From CADCTM01 sp049671305 (GTDB lineage Bacteria > Cyanobacteriota > Cyanobacteriia > Cyanobacteriales > Coleofasciculaceae), in contig JBATUR010000113.1 of the NCBI GenBank assembly GCA_049671305.1, forward strand, positions 1-43,918: a stretch of 43,918 nucleotides of DNA. The letters are read 5' to 3'. The position numbers and the translations under genes are program-made. Position 1 is the stretch's first letter. Each line of letters starts with the position of its first letter. Below are positions 34,724 through 43,023 of this stretch, in pieces. The notes beneath the pieces are model-generated. The model saw only the letters and a list, made by a program, of their open reading frames with translations, made no database searches and was not told the DNA's origin.

Positions 34724-34813
34724 GTGATTAATAAATAACCATTCAGTTATGGTCATTTTTAGGTTCACTCAAAATGGCAAGAGTGGAACGCTTCATTTAC
34801 CACTCTTATTTTT
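34724..34813 (+). ncRNA. candidate ~90-nt small RNA
   Basis: Bounded by a plausible promoter and an intrinsic terminator (AAGAGTGG 34779-34786 with CCACTCTT 34800-34807, then ATTTTT). A second small hairpin lies near the 5' end (ACCAT 34738-34742 with ATGGT 34749-34753), leaving about 25 single-stranded bases between the two stems. No coding frame of note is present. The Yfr1 core ACTCCTCACAC is absent, so it is not that RNA. The call rests only on these signals. Confidence 0.4.
34779..34813 (+). terminator. orphan intrinsic terminator
   Basis: Perfect 8-bp stem (34779-34786 with 34800-34807) followed by ATTTTT. No plus-strand protein gene lies upstream within the last 750 bases apart from hsp20, which has its own terminator. 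Confidence 0.75.
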
Positions 34814-35248
34814 GAAGATGTTGTGTATATTTGGCGTATGAGAATTTATTTTACGGGTTCCGTTTTTCCAGAACACAGAGCTAGATCCTCTAAGATAGAG
34901 GATTAAGATCACATTTTTTTCAGCTTGAAATCACTGATTTTAGTTAGGTTGTGGCTTCTTGAGTAGTAATGCCGCAACCACTGAGCTATCCTGCGGCAGG
35001 GGAATGAGCCAATTTCCAATTCTCTAATCTTTGCTCACCGCCAGACAGTGGACATCCTGATTAGACTTAAGTTAAAGTTGTAATGAGTTTGCTTTAGCAA
35101 ATCAAAACTTGTCGTAAATTAAAATTAAGCTATTGCCAGCTATTCCTTTTGAGTATTTGGGCATCGTCGGAATGATTGAAGTCTCAAGTTGGCGACGCCA
35201 GGTTATGAACACTTTAGTTTCGTAGGTAAAACCAAAGACCGGGAACCA

Positions 35249-35728
35249 ATGGAAAAGCTAGAAAATAAATTAAGATCAAATAATATGCAAAACGAAGTGA
35301 CATTTGTAAAACCAATTCGCTCACTAGAAGACGCTTTAAACAGATGTCAAGTTTTAGGGATGCGTTTAAGTCGCCAACGACGCTTTATTTTAGAACTACT
35401 TTGGCAAGCCAAGGAACATCTTTCAGCAAGAGAAATTTACGATAGATTAAATCAACAAGGTAAAGAAATCGGTCATACTTCCGTTTATCAAAATCTAGAA
35501 GCCCTATCAGGTCAAGGCATAATTGAATGTATTGAACGTTCAGATGGACGATTGTATGGTAATGTCTGTGATGCTCATAGTCATGTTAACTGCTTAGATA
35601 CCAATCAAATTGTTGATGTATTTGTCGAGTTACCAGAAGAGTTGCTCCTCCAAATTGAACAACAGACTGGAATCAAAATTACTGAGTATAAAATTGACTT
35701 TTACGGTTATCAGATCAAAGAAAGCTGA
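35249..35728 (+). CDS. Fur family transcriptional regulator (PerR/FurC-like)
   Basis: A 159-residue metal-dependent repressor. The winged-helix domain includes MRLSRQRRFILELLWQAKEH and the recognition helix region HTSVYQNLEALSGQGIIECI. The metal site is recognisable in HSHVNC, but the C-terminal CxxC pairs that bind structural zinc in E. coli Fur are absent, as in the cyanobacterial PerR/FurC group; the opening KPIRSLEDALNRCQ also fits that group. PerR-type proteins sense peroxide; that assignment is inferred. The start at ATG 35249 has GGGA about four bases upstream; a TTG at 35189 and an ATG at 35285 are alternatives. The long structured upstream region may hold its regulatory sites. Confidence 0.88.
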   Translation: MEKLENKLRSNNMQNEVTFVKPIRSLEDALNRCQVLGMRLSRQRRFILELLWQAKEHLSAREIYDRLNQQGKEIGHTSVYQNLEALSGQGIIECIERSDGRLYGNVCDAHSHVNCLDTNQIVDVFVELPEELLLQIEQQTGIKITEYKIDFYGYQIKES

Positions 35729-35801
35729 TCAACAAAAATGAATTAGGCTTTGAGCTTTAGTTGTAGTTAATTATTTATAACTATTTTAAAAGTTAGAAAC
35801 C

Positions 35802-38800
35802 TTAGCGGTCAAGATTACTGACTCTAATTGTTTCATCTAAATCATCAGGTTGTAATCGAACATTATAAGCAATAGCTGTCTCCTGTTCAATCTCTTCAAT
35901 TTGTGCCGTTTCGCCCTCATCATCAGAATGACGTTCAGGCAAAATCAACTCTCCTTCAGCGCTTTCAATAAAAATAGTTGGATCTCCTTCTAATTGCTCA
36001 TCATCAAGATAATTAAAGATTTGTGTAGGCGCTAAAGACTCAAGAAAAGTCTGAAACTCCTGTCGAGAAAATATTGCACCACTACGCTTGGCAAAACTTT
36101 GGTTGGGTTCATCTAACCAAGTTTCAAACACACAAGCATTAGTCAGATTAGCAGAAGTCAAATTAGCGCCTTTCAAATTAGCGCCTTTCAAATCTGCACC
36201 TTCCAAGTTAGCACCAAGCAGATTAGCATTTGCCAAATTAGCGCCAGCAAGATTAGCTAAATATAAATTGGCATTTTGGAGATTTGCGCCTGCCAAATTG
36301 ATGCCAATTAACTCAGCCTTAGATAAATTAGCTTGCTCCAAATTAACTTCAGCAAACATAACTTGATTGAGACAAGCTTCTGCTAATTGTAAACCAGACA
36401 AACCTTGTCGGGCGCGTTGCCAAAAAGCCGTAGGAGAGAGCGCCGTAACGCGATTAATCAAACCTAAAAACTGATCAGCATCAAATTCCTCAGAAAGCCC
36501 AGGATCACCACAAGGATAGAAAGCAACTGCTGCTTCTTTGGCACTGGCACAAAGTAATAAAAACAGATTAAGTCCAACAGCGGCATCGATTTGTAAAACA
36601 GTTAAATAATGCTCAAATGCTGATTGGGAATGAGTTGATTGAGGAATACCTTCATCTAGCCAACGTCCTCGGCAGTAGGCACGATAGAAGCGATAGAGCC
36701 TTTGAAAGAGGACTTGAAACGAAAAAACAGCCGAGTTACGCTTTTCTGTCCTGCGGAGACGTTCAATAACCAATTGTTCAATTTGGGTTGATAAAATTCC
36801 ATACCCCAACAAAGAGTAAAGATGTTGAGCAACTCCGCTCAAAGAATTGATCACAAACTTCACTTCACCATACTGATCTTTGGCTTGTTCAGTAATTGCT
36901 TGGATTTGAGCAGCAATGGCTTCGGCTGCCAAATATGCCCCCAAACTAGCATGAGAAAACTCAATTATTGGTTGTGATAACTCATAAGACTGCAAACCTA
37001 GTGAGTTTTGAGGTAAATGAGAGCGGAAAAAAAGTGCCGGCAACCGTTGGCTAAAAGTTGCTTCCTTGGGTAATTGTTGGGGAATTTGCTGTTGATATTG
37101 ACCGCCTTGAATAATTTTGAGGGCAGCAGCTTGCATTTTGTGGCGCAAAACTTGGGGAGAGCGACCTTCTAGCAAATTAGAGATTGCCTCTTGAGAGCGA
37201 CTAGCATGAGCCAAACCTTCGCGGATTAACTCCGGTAAGCCACCACTCTCCGTCGCGGGTTCTCCGAGCAGCCAGCGGCAGATGCGGTCATAAATTTCAA
37301 AAGTGCTTTCTGGGACGCGAGTTTGAAAAATCGTCTCATCAACCCAAGCATCCCGATGTAGCAGACCGACAAGATAAAGCAGCAGTGGTCGTTTGAGGAG
37401 AATTGCCAAGCTATGAGCCAAAGCTGATTGTTTAAAAGCCCCGCCATGCCTTAAAAAGTTGAAATAGCTTTGAGCGATCGCTTTTGATTGCAGTTTTGCC
37501 CAATTTTGGAACCATTGCCGAAACTCTTCCTGCCCCATTGGTTCGATGGCAATTCTTTGTAGCAGACTGGGCAAATGTCGGGTCAGACTTTGCTGATATC
37601 TGCGAAGTACATCATCCAAAGTGCCACTACTACTAGTAATCACAATTTTATGTCGCTGTACCGTAGCACTATTGCTGGCATGAAATCGTGCCACCTGCTC
37701 CATAAACGTCCAGAGATGGCGTTGTGCGTGGAGATGGGGCAGTTCATCCAAACCATCCAAAATCAGCAAGCAAGGCGGCGAATTTGGCGAAAGCCAACCA
37801 TCAGTATCGGTAAAACGTGCCAAAGGAAAAGTCGATGCCAAAGTCTGCTCAAAAGTTTGACCCAACTTAACATCTTTTAACCGAATCACCACAGGCATCC
37901 AATCCGGGTAAAAATCCTGAGCAACCCGCGCCGCCCAGATTTGACAAAAACTGCTTTTGCCACTGCCGGGATCAGCTTCAATCACAGCAATACTCGTTGT
38001 ATCTTCAAGCTGGGACATTGCCCATTCCATCAAATCAACCTTAGTTTGGGAAAGAAAAACTCGCCTGCCAGTTGCCATGTCCCAATCTTTCGTAGCGCGC
38101 AGCAGTTTGCCTTTTAGAGGAATATATAAATCTTTGAGAGCAAAGCGTTCACCAAATAAAGGTTCACTCAAAGACTTGAGAAGCCTTGCCCGATAATGTT
38201 CTCGCGGTAAGTTGAGTGGTGGTGCTGTCGTCCGGGAGAGATCAGGGCTATTGGCAGCAGGATCACGTGGACTGCTCAAATTTCCCAAGCGTACAAACTT
38301 TTGTAACTGTGCCAAAGGTAAAGGATTTTCGGCGATCGCACAAAGCAAATAACCAGCTAGTCCATTACTCAAACGTTGGGTAAGCAACTTCGCTTCCGTT
38401 TCCTCAGCACCATTAGCCACAAACCATTCGCGGGCTAAATTATTCATCTGCTGCACCAGAAATGAATCTGCCACCAGGGAAAGCGCTTGTTCTGCCTGAC
38501 TATCGCTAAGACGCCCAGGGCGCAAGGTTTTCAGGATAGCCAGCAATTGGGGATCGCTCAAAGCTTGGTCAGCATCAAAACCCGCAGGCACCATCGCCCG
38601 ATTTACCCAAGGTCTACCAACGAGCGCTTCTTGTTCTAAAATCCCTTGTAAGGCATTAAGATAAGCAACTTGAAACGTGAGCCAGGTTCCTTCATTACGC
38701 TTTAATGGCTTTTTCCGACTCAAAATTCTCAGTAGTCCCATTGTGAGTTGGGAGATCGCCGGCGCAGCAAGTCTGGCAGCGCTCAAGGGCAACTCTAAAA

Positions 38801-38954
38801 CATCCGTCAAAGCACTGATGGCAAAAGCATTCAGGCTTTTTCCTTCCATATCTTGTGCCAGACGAAAAGCAATGCCAGCGATCTGGGCACTAGATCCCAG
38901 TTGGGCAAGCTTAATATTGCGTTCTGCTAACCAATGCCGAATGCTGAGGCTCAT
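35802..38954 (-). CDS. NACHT-type STAND NTPase with C-terminal pentapeptide repeats
   Basis: A 1050-residue multidomain protein. An N-terminal helical region (1-about 285) resembles NACHT-associated helical domains, without a recognisable effector. The NTPase core has Walker A ADPGSGKSSFC (about 328-338) and Walker B CLLILDGLDELPH (about 394-406), followed by a winged-helix/helical part (to about 850), where the plant- and animal-like STAND switch would act. Residues about 860-940 are around 15 pentapeptide units (ANLAGANLANANLLGANLEG). The tail is acidic and probably disordered. STAND proteins act as ligand-triggered switches in signalling or anti-phage defence; this one lacks a clear nuclease or protease effector. 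It is divergent from the next gene with 175 bases between. Confidence 0.88.
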   Translation of the reverse strand: MSLSIRHWLAERNIKLAQLGSSAQIAGIAFRLAQDMEGKSLNAFAISALTDVLELPLSAARLAAPAISQLTMGLLRILSRKKPLKRNEGTWLTFQVAYLNALQGILEQEALVGRPWVNRAMVPAGFDADQALSDPQLLAILKTLRPGRLSDSQAEQALSLVADSFLVQQMNNLAREWFVANGAEETEAKLLTQRLSNGLAGYLLCAIAENPLPLAQLQKFVRLGNLSSPRDPAANSPDLSRTTAPPLNLPREHYRARLLKSLSEPLFGERFALKDLYIPLKGKLLRATKDWDMATGRRVFLSQTKVDLMEWAMSQLEDTTSIAVIEADPGSGKSSFCQIWAARVAQDFYPDWMPVVIRLKDVKLGQTFEQTLASTFPLARFTDTDGWLSPNSPPCLLILDGLDELPHLHAQRHLWTFMEQVARFHASNSATVQRHKIVITSSSGTLDDVLRRYQQSLTRHLPSLLQRIAIEPMGQEEFRQWFQNWAKLQSKAIAQSYFNFLRHGGAFKQSALAHSLAILLKRPLLLYLVGLLHRDAWVDETIFQTRVPESTFEIYDRICRWLLGEPATESGGLPELIREGLAHASRSQEAISNLLEGRSPQVLRHKMQAAALKIIQGGQYQQQIPQQLPKEATFSQRLPALFFRSHLPQNSLGLQSYELSQPIIEFSHASLGAYLAAEAIAAQIQAITEQAKDQYGEVKFVINSLSGVAQHLYSLLGYGILSTQIEQLVIERLRRTEKRNSAVFSFQVLFQRLYRFYRAYCRGRWLDEGIPQSTHSQSAFEHYLTVLQIDAAVGLNLFLLLCASAKEAAVAFYPCGDPGLSEEFDADQFLGLINRVTALSPTAFWQRARQGLSGLQLAEACLNQVMFAEVNLEQANLSKAELIGINLAGANLQNANLYLANLAGANLANANLLGANLEGADLKGANLKGANLTSANLTNACVFETWLDEPNQSFAKRSGAIFSRQEFQTFLESLAPTQIFNYLDDEQLEGDPTIFIESAEGELILPERHSDDEGETAQIEEIEQETAIAYNVRLQPDDLDETIRVSNLDR

Positions 38955-39129
38955 GCCGCCCGAATCACTCCAACTTCTTTATTCATCTTATTTTGAACCC
39001 ATTACAATGAGTGCGAGTTACTTAACTATTTAGCTGGTCATCAAAAGCTCCATTATTTCCTTTGCTCATGCTCATTGTCCAATGCTGCTTGCTTCCTGAC
39101 TCATATAACCACCTAATGAGTAACAACCA

Positions 39130-41022
39130 ATGACTAAACGGGTGTCTATGCCAAAAAAACTTTTGCAAAGATTACACCTTCAAGTTCCCTTGTTACCTCG
39201 TCGGCAGGGGACACCGCGAATTCGACTGGGAAAAAAACGACGCCATGTCAAATCTTCTTCACCAGAAAGCTTAAATACCCCAGTGCCGCCGCGCCCTCGT
39301 CGGCGTAGTTCTCGCGGGAGGTGGTTGCTACTGTGGTTGAGTATAGTTTCGATTGTGGGAGTTTTTTTGATTACTGGTGCGTTGTTGCTGATGAAGCTAC
39401 CACCTCCTGTTGACTGCAAGAATATCTCAGCCTTAGCTTCAGATGGCGATCGCCTAGATTGTGCTCAACGAGCGGCTGACTCTGGTAAATTAGAGCCACT
39501 AGTGGCAGCGATCAACTTAGTCCAGCTTTGGCTACCAGAACACCCTTTATATACCGAAGCCCAACGCCGTACCAAACTCTGGTCTGAGGCAATTCTTAGG
39601 CTAGCACAGCAGCAAATTAGACAAGGTAATTACCAGGAAGCAATTAAAATTGCTAGAAGCATTCCTGTCAGCAGTCCTCTTTATCCAGAGGCACAAGCGA
39701 CAAGCGCGACTTGGCAGGAAGAGTTGCAAAAATCTCAAAACCTCAATAACGAATTTCAAAAAGCACTCAAAGAGCAAAAATGGCAACTAGCGGGGGCTTT
39801 GGTGGGCAATTTATCTGCGTATGAACAGTCTTATTGGACGAATGATCGTATTCAAGCTTTGATCCAACAAATGTCAACTGAAAAACAGTCTTGGCAACAA
39901 CTGCAAGAGGCACGAGATTTAGTTAAAACTAATCAAATTGCACAACTAGAGCAAGCGATCGCCAAAGTTGCTCAAATTAACCCCAAAAGTTATACCCATG
40001 CGATCGCCTATAAAGAACAAACTCGCTGGAGTCGTACTTTAATCAAAGTCGCTTCAGATAACTATAAAAATCAAAATTTTCTCACTGTTGTCAAAGTATT
40101 ACAGCAAATTCCCGAATCAGCTTCTTTGTATCAAGAAGCCCAAGACTGGACTCTTTTGGCACGTGCTTCTCAAACGATGACCAAACCAAATATTCTTAGC
40201 TTATTAGATGCCATTGCCGCCGTCCGTCAAATTCAGCCAGATAGCCCCCTCAATGGGTTAGCTGTCAAACAAGCCAAATTATGGGAGTCTCAGTTACAAG
40301 GTGCAACCAAGTTACAAATTGCTCAACTAACAGCCAGTTTAGGACAGCGCCTCACCTTCGTCTCTGCCATTGACTATGCCCAAGCTGTCCCCCTCAAACA
40401 TCCTCAACGCCTGCTAGCACAAACGCTAATTGCCCAATGGCGTAAGGAAATTCAGCAAATTGACAACCGTAAGTTGTTGGTGGAAGCTCAAAAATTGGCA
40501 GAACCCGGTACAGTTGAACAACTCAAAAAAGCAGTAGAAGTGGCAAGTGGTATTAAACTTGGTCAACCCTTACGCCAAGATGCTCAAAGTGCGATCGCCA
40601 AATGGAATATTACGATTCAAACCATCGAAGATCAACCCATCTTAGATATGGCAAGAACTTATGCCCAGCAAGAAAATTTAACGGCGGCAATTGCCACAGC
40701 TAGTACAATTCGTCCTAATCGTGCTTTGTCAGCCGTTGCCCAAAAAGAGATTACCGCTTGGGTCGTGCAAGTTCAAACTGCCCAAGATCGTCCTATCCTA
40801 GAAGCAGCAACTGCTCTGGCAGATCAAGGACGCTACGAGGCAGCAATTGCCACAGCCGAGCAAATTCCTTCAGATCGAGCCTTATACCCACAAGCTCAAG
40901 CGGCAATTGCTGAGTGGAATTTACTAAAAGCCCCACCCCCTAGTATTTTTGAGCCACCCTTACCAGTCACACCCTTACCTGAGTATTTGCCTGATCCGCC
41001 TGGTCCTCAATATTATCCTTGA
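39130..41022 (+). CDS. one-pass membrane protein with TPR-like helical repeats
   Basis: A 630-residue protein. The first 60 residues are strongly basic and Pro-rich (cytoplasmic), one membrane segment spans about 64-89 (WLLLWLSIVSIVGVFLITGA), and the long remainder is helical repeats of about 34-70 residues with motifs such as GNYQEAIKIARSIPVSSPLY, NLTAAIATASTIRPNRALSA and GRYEAAIATAEQIPSDRALY, each followed by a conserved A-x-W. The end is Pro-rich. Repeats resemble TPR or related solenoids and would lie in the periplasm or lumen. Such proteins are often misnamed chromosome-segregation ATPases; no ATPase motif is present. Function is unknown, probably a scaffold. Confidence 0.75.
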   Translation: MTKRVSMPKKLLQRLHLQVPLLPRRQGTPRIRLGKKRRHVKSSSPESLNTPVPPRPRRRSSRGRWLLLWLSIVSIVGVFLITGALLLMKLPPPVDCKNISALASDGDRLDCAQRAADSGKLEPLVAAINLVQLWLPEHPLYTEAQRRTKLWSEAILRLAQQQIRQGNYQEAIKIARSIPVSSPLYPEAQATSATWQEELQKSQNLNNEFQKALKEQKWQLAGALVGNLSAYEQSYWTNDRIQALIQQMSTEKQSWQQLQEARDLVKTNQIAQLEQAIAKVAQINPKSYTHAIAYKEQTRWSRTLIKVASDNYKNQNFLTVVKVLQQIPESASLYQEAQDWTLLARASQTMTKPNILSLLDAIAAVRQIQPDSPLNGLAVKQAKLWESQLQGATKLQIAQLTASLGQRLTFVSAIDYAQAVPLKHPQRLLAQTLIAQWRKEIQQIDNRKLLVEAQKLAEPGTVEQLKKAVEVASGIKLGQPLRQDAQSAIAKWNITIQTIEDQPILDMARTYAQQENLTAAIATASTIRPNRALSAVAQKEITAWVVQVQTAQDRPILEAATALADQGRYEAAIATAEQIPSDRALYPQAQAAIAEWNLLKAPPPSIFEPPLPVTPLPEYLPDPPGPQYYP

Positions 41023-41045
41023 CTTGCCCCGATTGTAAAAAGCTA

Positions 41046-41120
41046 GTAGGTTGGATTGAGGTACGAAACCCCAAGCAAGCGACGATTAGTTGGGGAACAC
41101 AGACACTCAACCCAACCTAC
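41046..41120. repeat. GTAGGTTGG palindromic element
   Basis: GTAGGTTGGATTGAG (41046-41060) pairs with CTCAACCCAACCTAC (41106-41120) at 14 of 15 positions, and an inner CCCCAA/TTGGGG pair extends the fold. It lies between two convergent genes and shares its GTAGGTTGG head with 29380-29415. It may act as a terminator-like stem for both genes, though no T-run adjoins it on either strand except ATTTTT on the plus strand at 41121-41126. Confidence 0.75.
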
Positions 41121-41132
41121 ATTTTTAGCTAA

Positions 41133-42431
41133 TTACAAATTGGACATAACTGCCCGTGCTGCTTGCAAAGTGCGGTCAATATCTTCATCGGTATGAGCTA
41201 AAGAAGTAAACCCAGCTTCAAACTGAGATGGTGCTAGATAAACGCCATGCTCCAACATTCCGCGATGAAAGCGGCTAAACTTGGCTAAATCACAGGTTTT
41301 GGCATCTTCGTAGTTGTGGACTGTTTCCCCTGTAAAAAATAAGCCAAACATCCCACTAATTTGACCACCCACGGCAGCATGACCGGTTTCCTTGGCAATT
41401 GCCAGCAGTCCATCGGAAAGCTTTTTGGTAATGCGATCAAGTTGTTCGTAAGTGCCTGGTTTTTGCAGTAATTCCAGAGTTTTAATGCCCGCAGTCATCG
41501 CTAAGGGGTTTCCTGAGAGGGTTCCTGCCTGGTACATGGGTCCGGCTGGGGCAACCATTGACATAATCTCCTTACGTCCACCATAAGCCCCTACAGGTAA
41601 ACCGCCGCCGATGACTTTACCCAAGGTGGTTAAGTCGGGTGTGACGCCAAATTTTTCTTGGACACCGCCGTAGGCAATACGAAAACCGGTCATCACTTCG
41701 TCAAAGACTAACAAAGCCCCATGTTCTTGGGTGAGTACTCGTAAGCCTTCCAGGAAGCCAGGATCTGGGGGAATAAAGCCAGCGTTGCCGACAATCGGTT
41801 CTAAGATGACGCCAGCAATTTGATCGGGATTGGCTTCAAATAGGGCTTTGACGGCTTCTAGGTCATTGTAGGGGGCTGTGAGCGTGTTTTTGGTTGCCGA
41901 CTGGGGGACGCCGGGGGAGTCGGGTAAGCCCAAGGTGGCAACGCCGGAACCTGCTTTGACTAAGAGCATATCGGCGTGCCCGTGGTAGCAGCCTTCAAAT
42001 TTGATGATTTTGTCGCGTTTGGTAAAGGCTCGCATCAGGCGGATAATTGCCATGCAGGCTTCGGTGCCAGAGTTGACAAATCTTACCATTTCGATGCTGG
42101 GGACGGCATCGATCACCATCTGGGCGAGGACGTTTTCGAGGGCACAGGGTGCGCCAAAGCTGGTGCCTTTTTCTAGGGCGTCGTGCAGAGCCCCAATCAC
42201 TTCTGGGTGGGCATGACCACAAATGGCAGGTCCCCAGCTTCCTACATAGTCGATGTATTGGTTGCCGTCTACATCCCAGATGTAAGCGCCTTTGACGCGA
42301 TCAAATACTATTGGTTGTCCTCCCACAGATTTGAAGGCTCTGACGGGTGAGTTGACGCCTCCTGGCATTAGTTTTTGGGCGGCGTTGAAGATTTGCTCAG
42401 ACTGGGTTGTTTTAATTGTGGTGTTAACCAA
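41133..42431 (-). CDS. hemL: glutamate-1-semialdehyde 2,1-aminomutase
   Basis: A 432-residue PLP enzyme that converts glutamate-1-semialdehyde to 5-aminolevulinate, the first committed tetrapyrrole precursor for chlorophyll, heme and phycobilins. Lys272 in LGKVIGGGLPVGAYGG is the PLP lysine; LMPGGVNSPVRAFKSVGGQP, FVNSGTEACMAIIRLMRAFT and LVFDEVMTGFRIAYGG are hallmark blocks. The start is a TTG at 42431, supported by GGAG seven bases upstream and by the family N-terminus MVNTTIKTTQSEQIF; no ATG is better. Length is normal. It is divergent from the ChaB-like gene. Confidence 0.97.
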   Translation of the reverse strand: MVNTTIKTTQSEQIFNAAQKLMPGGVNSPVRAFKSVGGQPIVFDRVKGAYIWDVDGNQYIDYVGSWGPAICGHAHPEVIGALHDALEKGTSFGAPCALENVLAQMVIDAVPSIEMVRFVNSGTEACMAIIRLMRAFTKRDKIIKFEGCYHGHADMLLVKAGSGVATLGLPDSPGVPQSATKNTLTAPYNDLEAVKALFEANPDQIAGVILEPIVGNAGFIPPDPGFLEGLRVLTQEHGALLVFDEVMTGFRIAYGGVQEKFGVTPDLTTLGKVIGGGLPVGAYGGRKEIMSMVAPAGPMYQAGTLSGNPLAMTAGIKTLELLQKPGTYEQLDRITKKLSDGLLAIAKETGHAAVGGQISGMFGLFFTGETVHNYEDAKTCDLAKFSRFHRGMLEHGVYLAPSQFEAGFTSLAHTDEDIDRTLQAARAVMSNL

Positions 42432-42501
42432 GGTTTTCTCCGTAGTAGATCGTTAAGAAATGCAAAAAGTCTATCTATCAACAGTGGTAGATTTAAAAAC
42501 T

Positions 42502-42515
42502 CTATCTGCAGATAG
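42502..42515. promoter_or_regulatory. 14-bp palindrome between hemL and chaB-like gene
   Basis: CTATCTGCAGATAG is a perfect palindrome located 71 bases upstream of hemL and 64 bases upstream of the ChaB-like start. A related TCTATCTATC lies near 42470. Its place in a divergent promoter region makes it a candidate operator; no known regulator site is recognised. Confidence 0.3.
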
Positions 42516-42578
42516 GGGCTAGTCTTGTTCCCTATATGTATGCTATGTAATTATCGGTCTCTAAAAACAATTGAGTTT

Positions 42579-42767
42579 ATGTTATACAAAACAAATCAAG
42601 ATTTACCAAAAGAGATTCGCGATTGCCTATCGGAGACAGCGCAAGACCTGTATAGGGCTGCATACAATTCCACAATCCAATGGTACGGTGAAGCGGCAAA
42701 GGCTCACAAGGTAGCTGCTAGTGCTGTGAAAATGCAATCTGCTAGAGACTTGGCTCTCCTTGTTTAA
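42579..42767 (+). CDS. short ChaB-domain protein
   Basis: A 62-residue protein: NQDLPKEIRDCLSETAQDLY and RAAYNSTIQWYGEAAKAHKV match the small ChaB domain, in which a short helix-turn precedes a helix with the AHKVA motif. The E. coli member was named as a cation-transport regulator, but the molecular role is not established. The ATG at 42579 begins exactly where homology begins; an in-frame ATG at 42525 would add 18 unrelated residues. The ribosome binding site is weak. Confidence 0.8.
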   Translation: MLYKTNQDLPKEIRDCLSETAQDLYRAAYNSTIQWYGEAAKAHKVAASAVKMQSARDLALLV

Positions 42768-42843
42768 GTTAAGACCAATTAAGACCAAAATTTTTTTGTC
42801 ACAGGGCGCTTTTGCGGTTGCTCTTTTAAGTAAAAGTTGAGTA

Positions 42844-42920
42844 GTGCGAGATTATCCCTGGATTGTGTGAGATTTTTTCGATAAACAACCTAACTTCTGT
42901 GAGATATTTTCGATAAACAA
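42844..42920. repeat. phased GTGTGAGAT repeats
   Basis: A 23-base unit TGTGAGATTTTTTCGATAAA plus CAA occurs at 42866-42888 and again at 42898-42920 with one T-to-A change, a spacing of 32 bases. A shorter related copy (GTGCGAGATT, 42844-42853) lies 21 bases before the first. The spacings are close to two and three helical turns. Confidence 0.75.
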
Positions 42921-42926
42921 ACCGAC

Positions 42927-42972
42927 CCGCTAACTTAATAATGCATTGGTGGATTGGTTGTTGAGTTAGCGG
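42927..42972. repeat. 9-bp inverted repeat CCGCTAACT/AGTTAGCGG
   Basis: CCGCTAACT (42927-42935) and AGTTAGCGG (42964-42972) are perfect inverted repeats around a 28-base AT-rich spacer. No T-run follows at once, so it is not a classic terminator. Confidence 0.6.
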
Positions 42973-43023
42973 CTCATTCATTTAAATTCGAGTTAAGAAC
43001 AGGTAGTAAATAAAAGTTGAGGT

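Larger units (their letters stand above)
34618..35248. other. structured gene-free region upstream of fur
   Basis: No protein gene is seen in this 630-base stretch. In order it contains a candidate promoter (34688-34717), a candidate sRNA ending at 34813, a hairpin ATCCTCTA/TAGAGGAT (34885-34892 with 34896-34903), and two mutually exclusive stems sharing 34971-34976. The fur promoter should also lie here. Confidence 0.6.
42768..43023. other. repeat-rich gene-free region
   Basis: No gene is seen here. It contains the phased repeats at 42844-42920 and the inverted repeat at 42927-42972, and ends with TAAAAGTTGAGG just before a decayed gene; nearly the same 12 bases occur near 42832. Confidence 0.55.

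Noticed and set aside
34724..34813. Identification of the candidate sRNA as Yfr1
   Set aside because: The conserved unpaired core ACTCCTCACAC is missing.
34976..34991. tRNA-like stretch on the minus strand (GGATAGCTCAGTGGTT)
   Set aside because: It resembles a tRNA D-arm, but no matching D-stem 3' half, anticodon stem or T-loop (GTTCGAATC-like) follows, so no tRNA can be built. It may be chance or a worn fragment.
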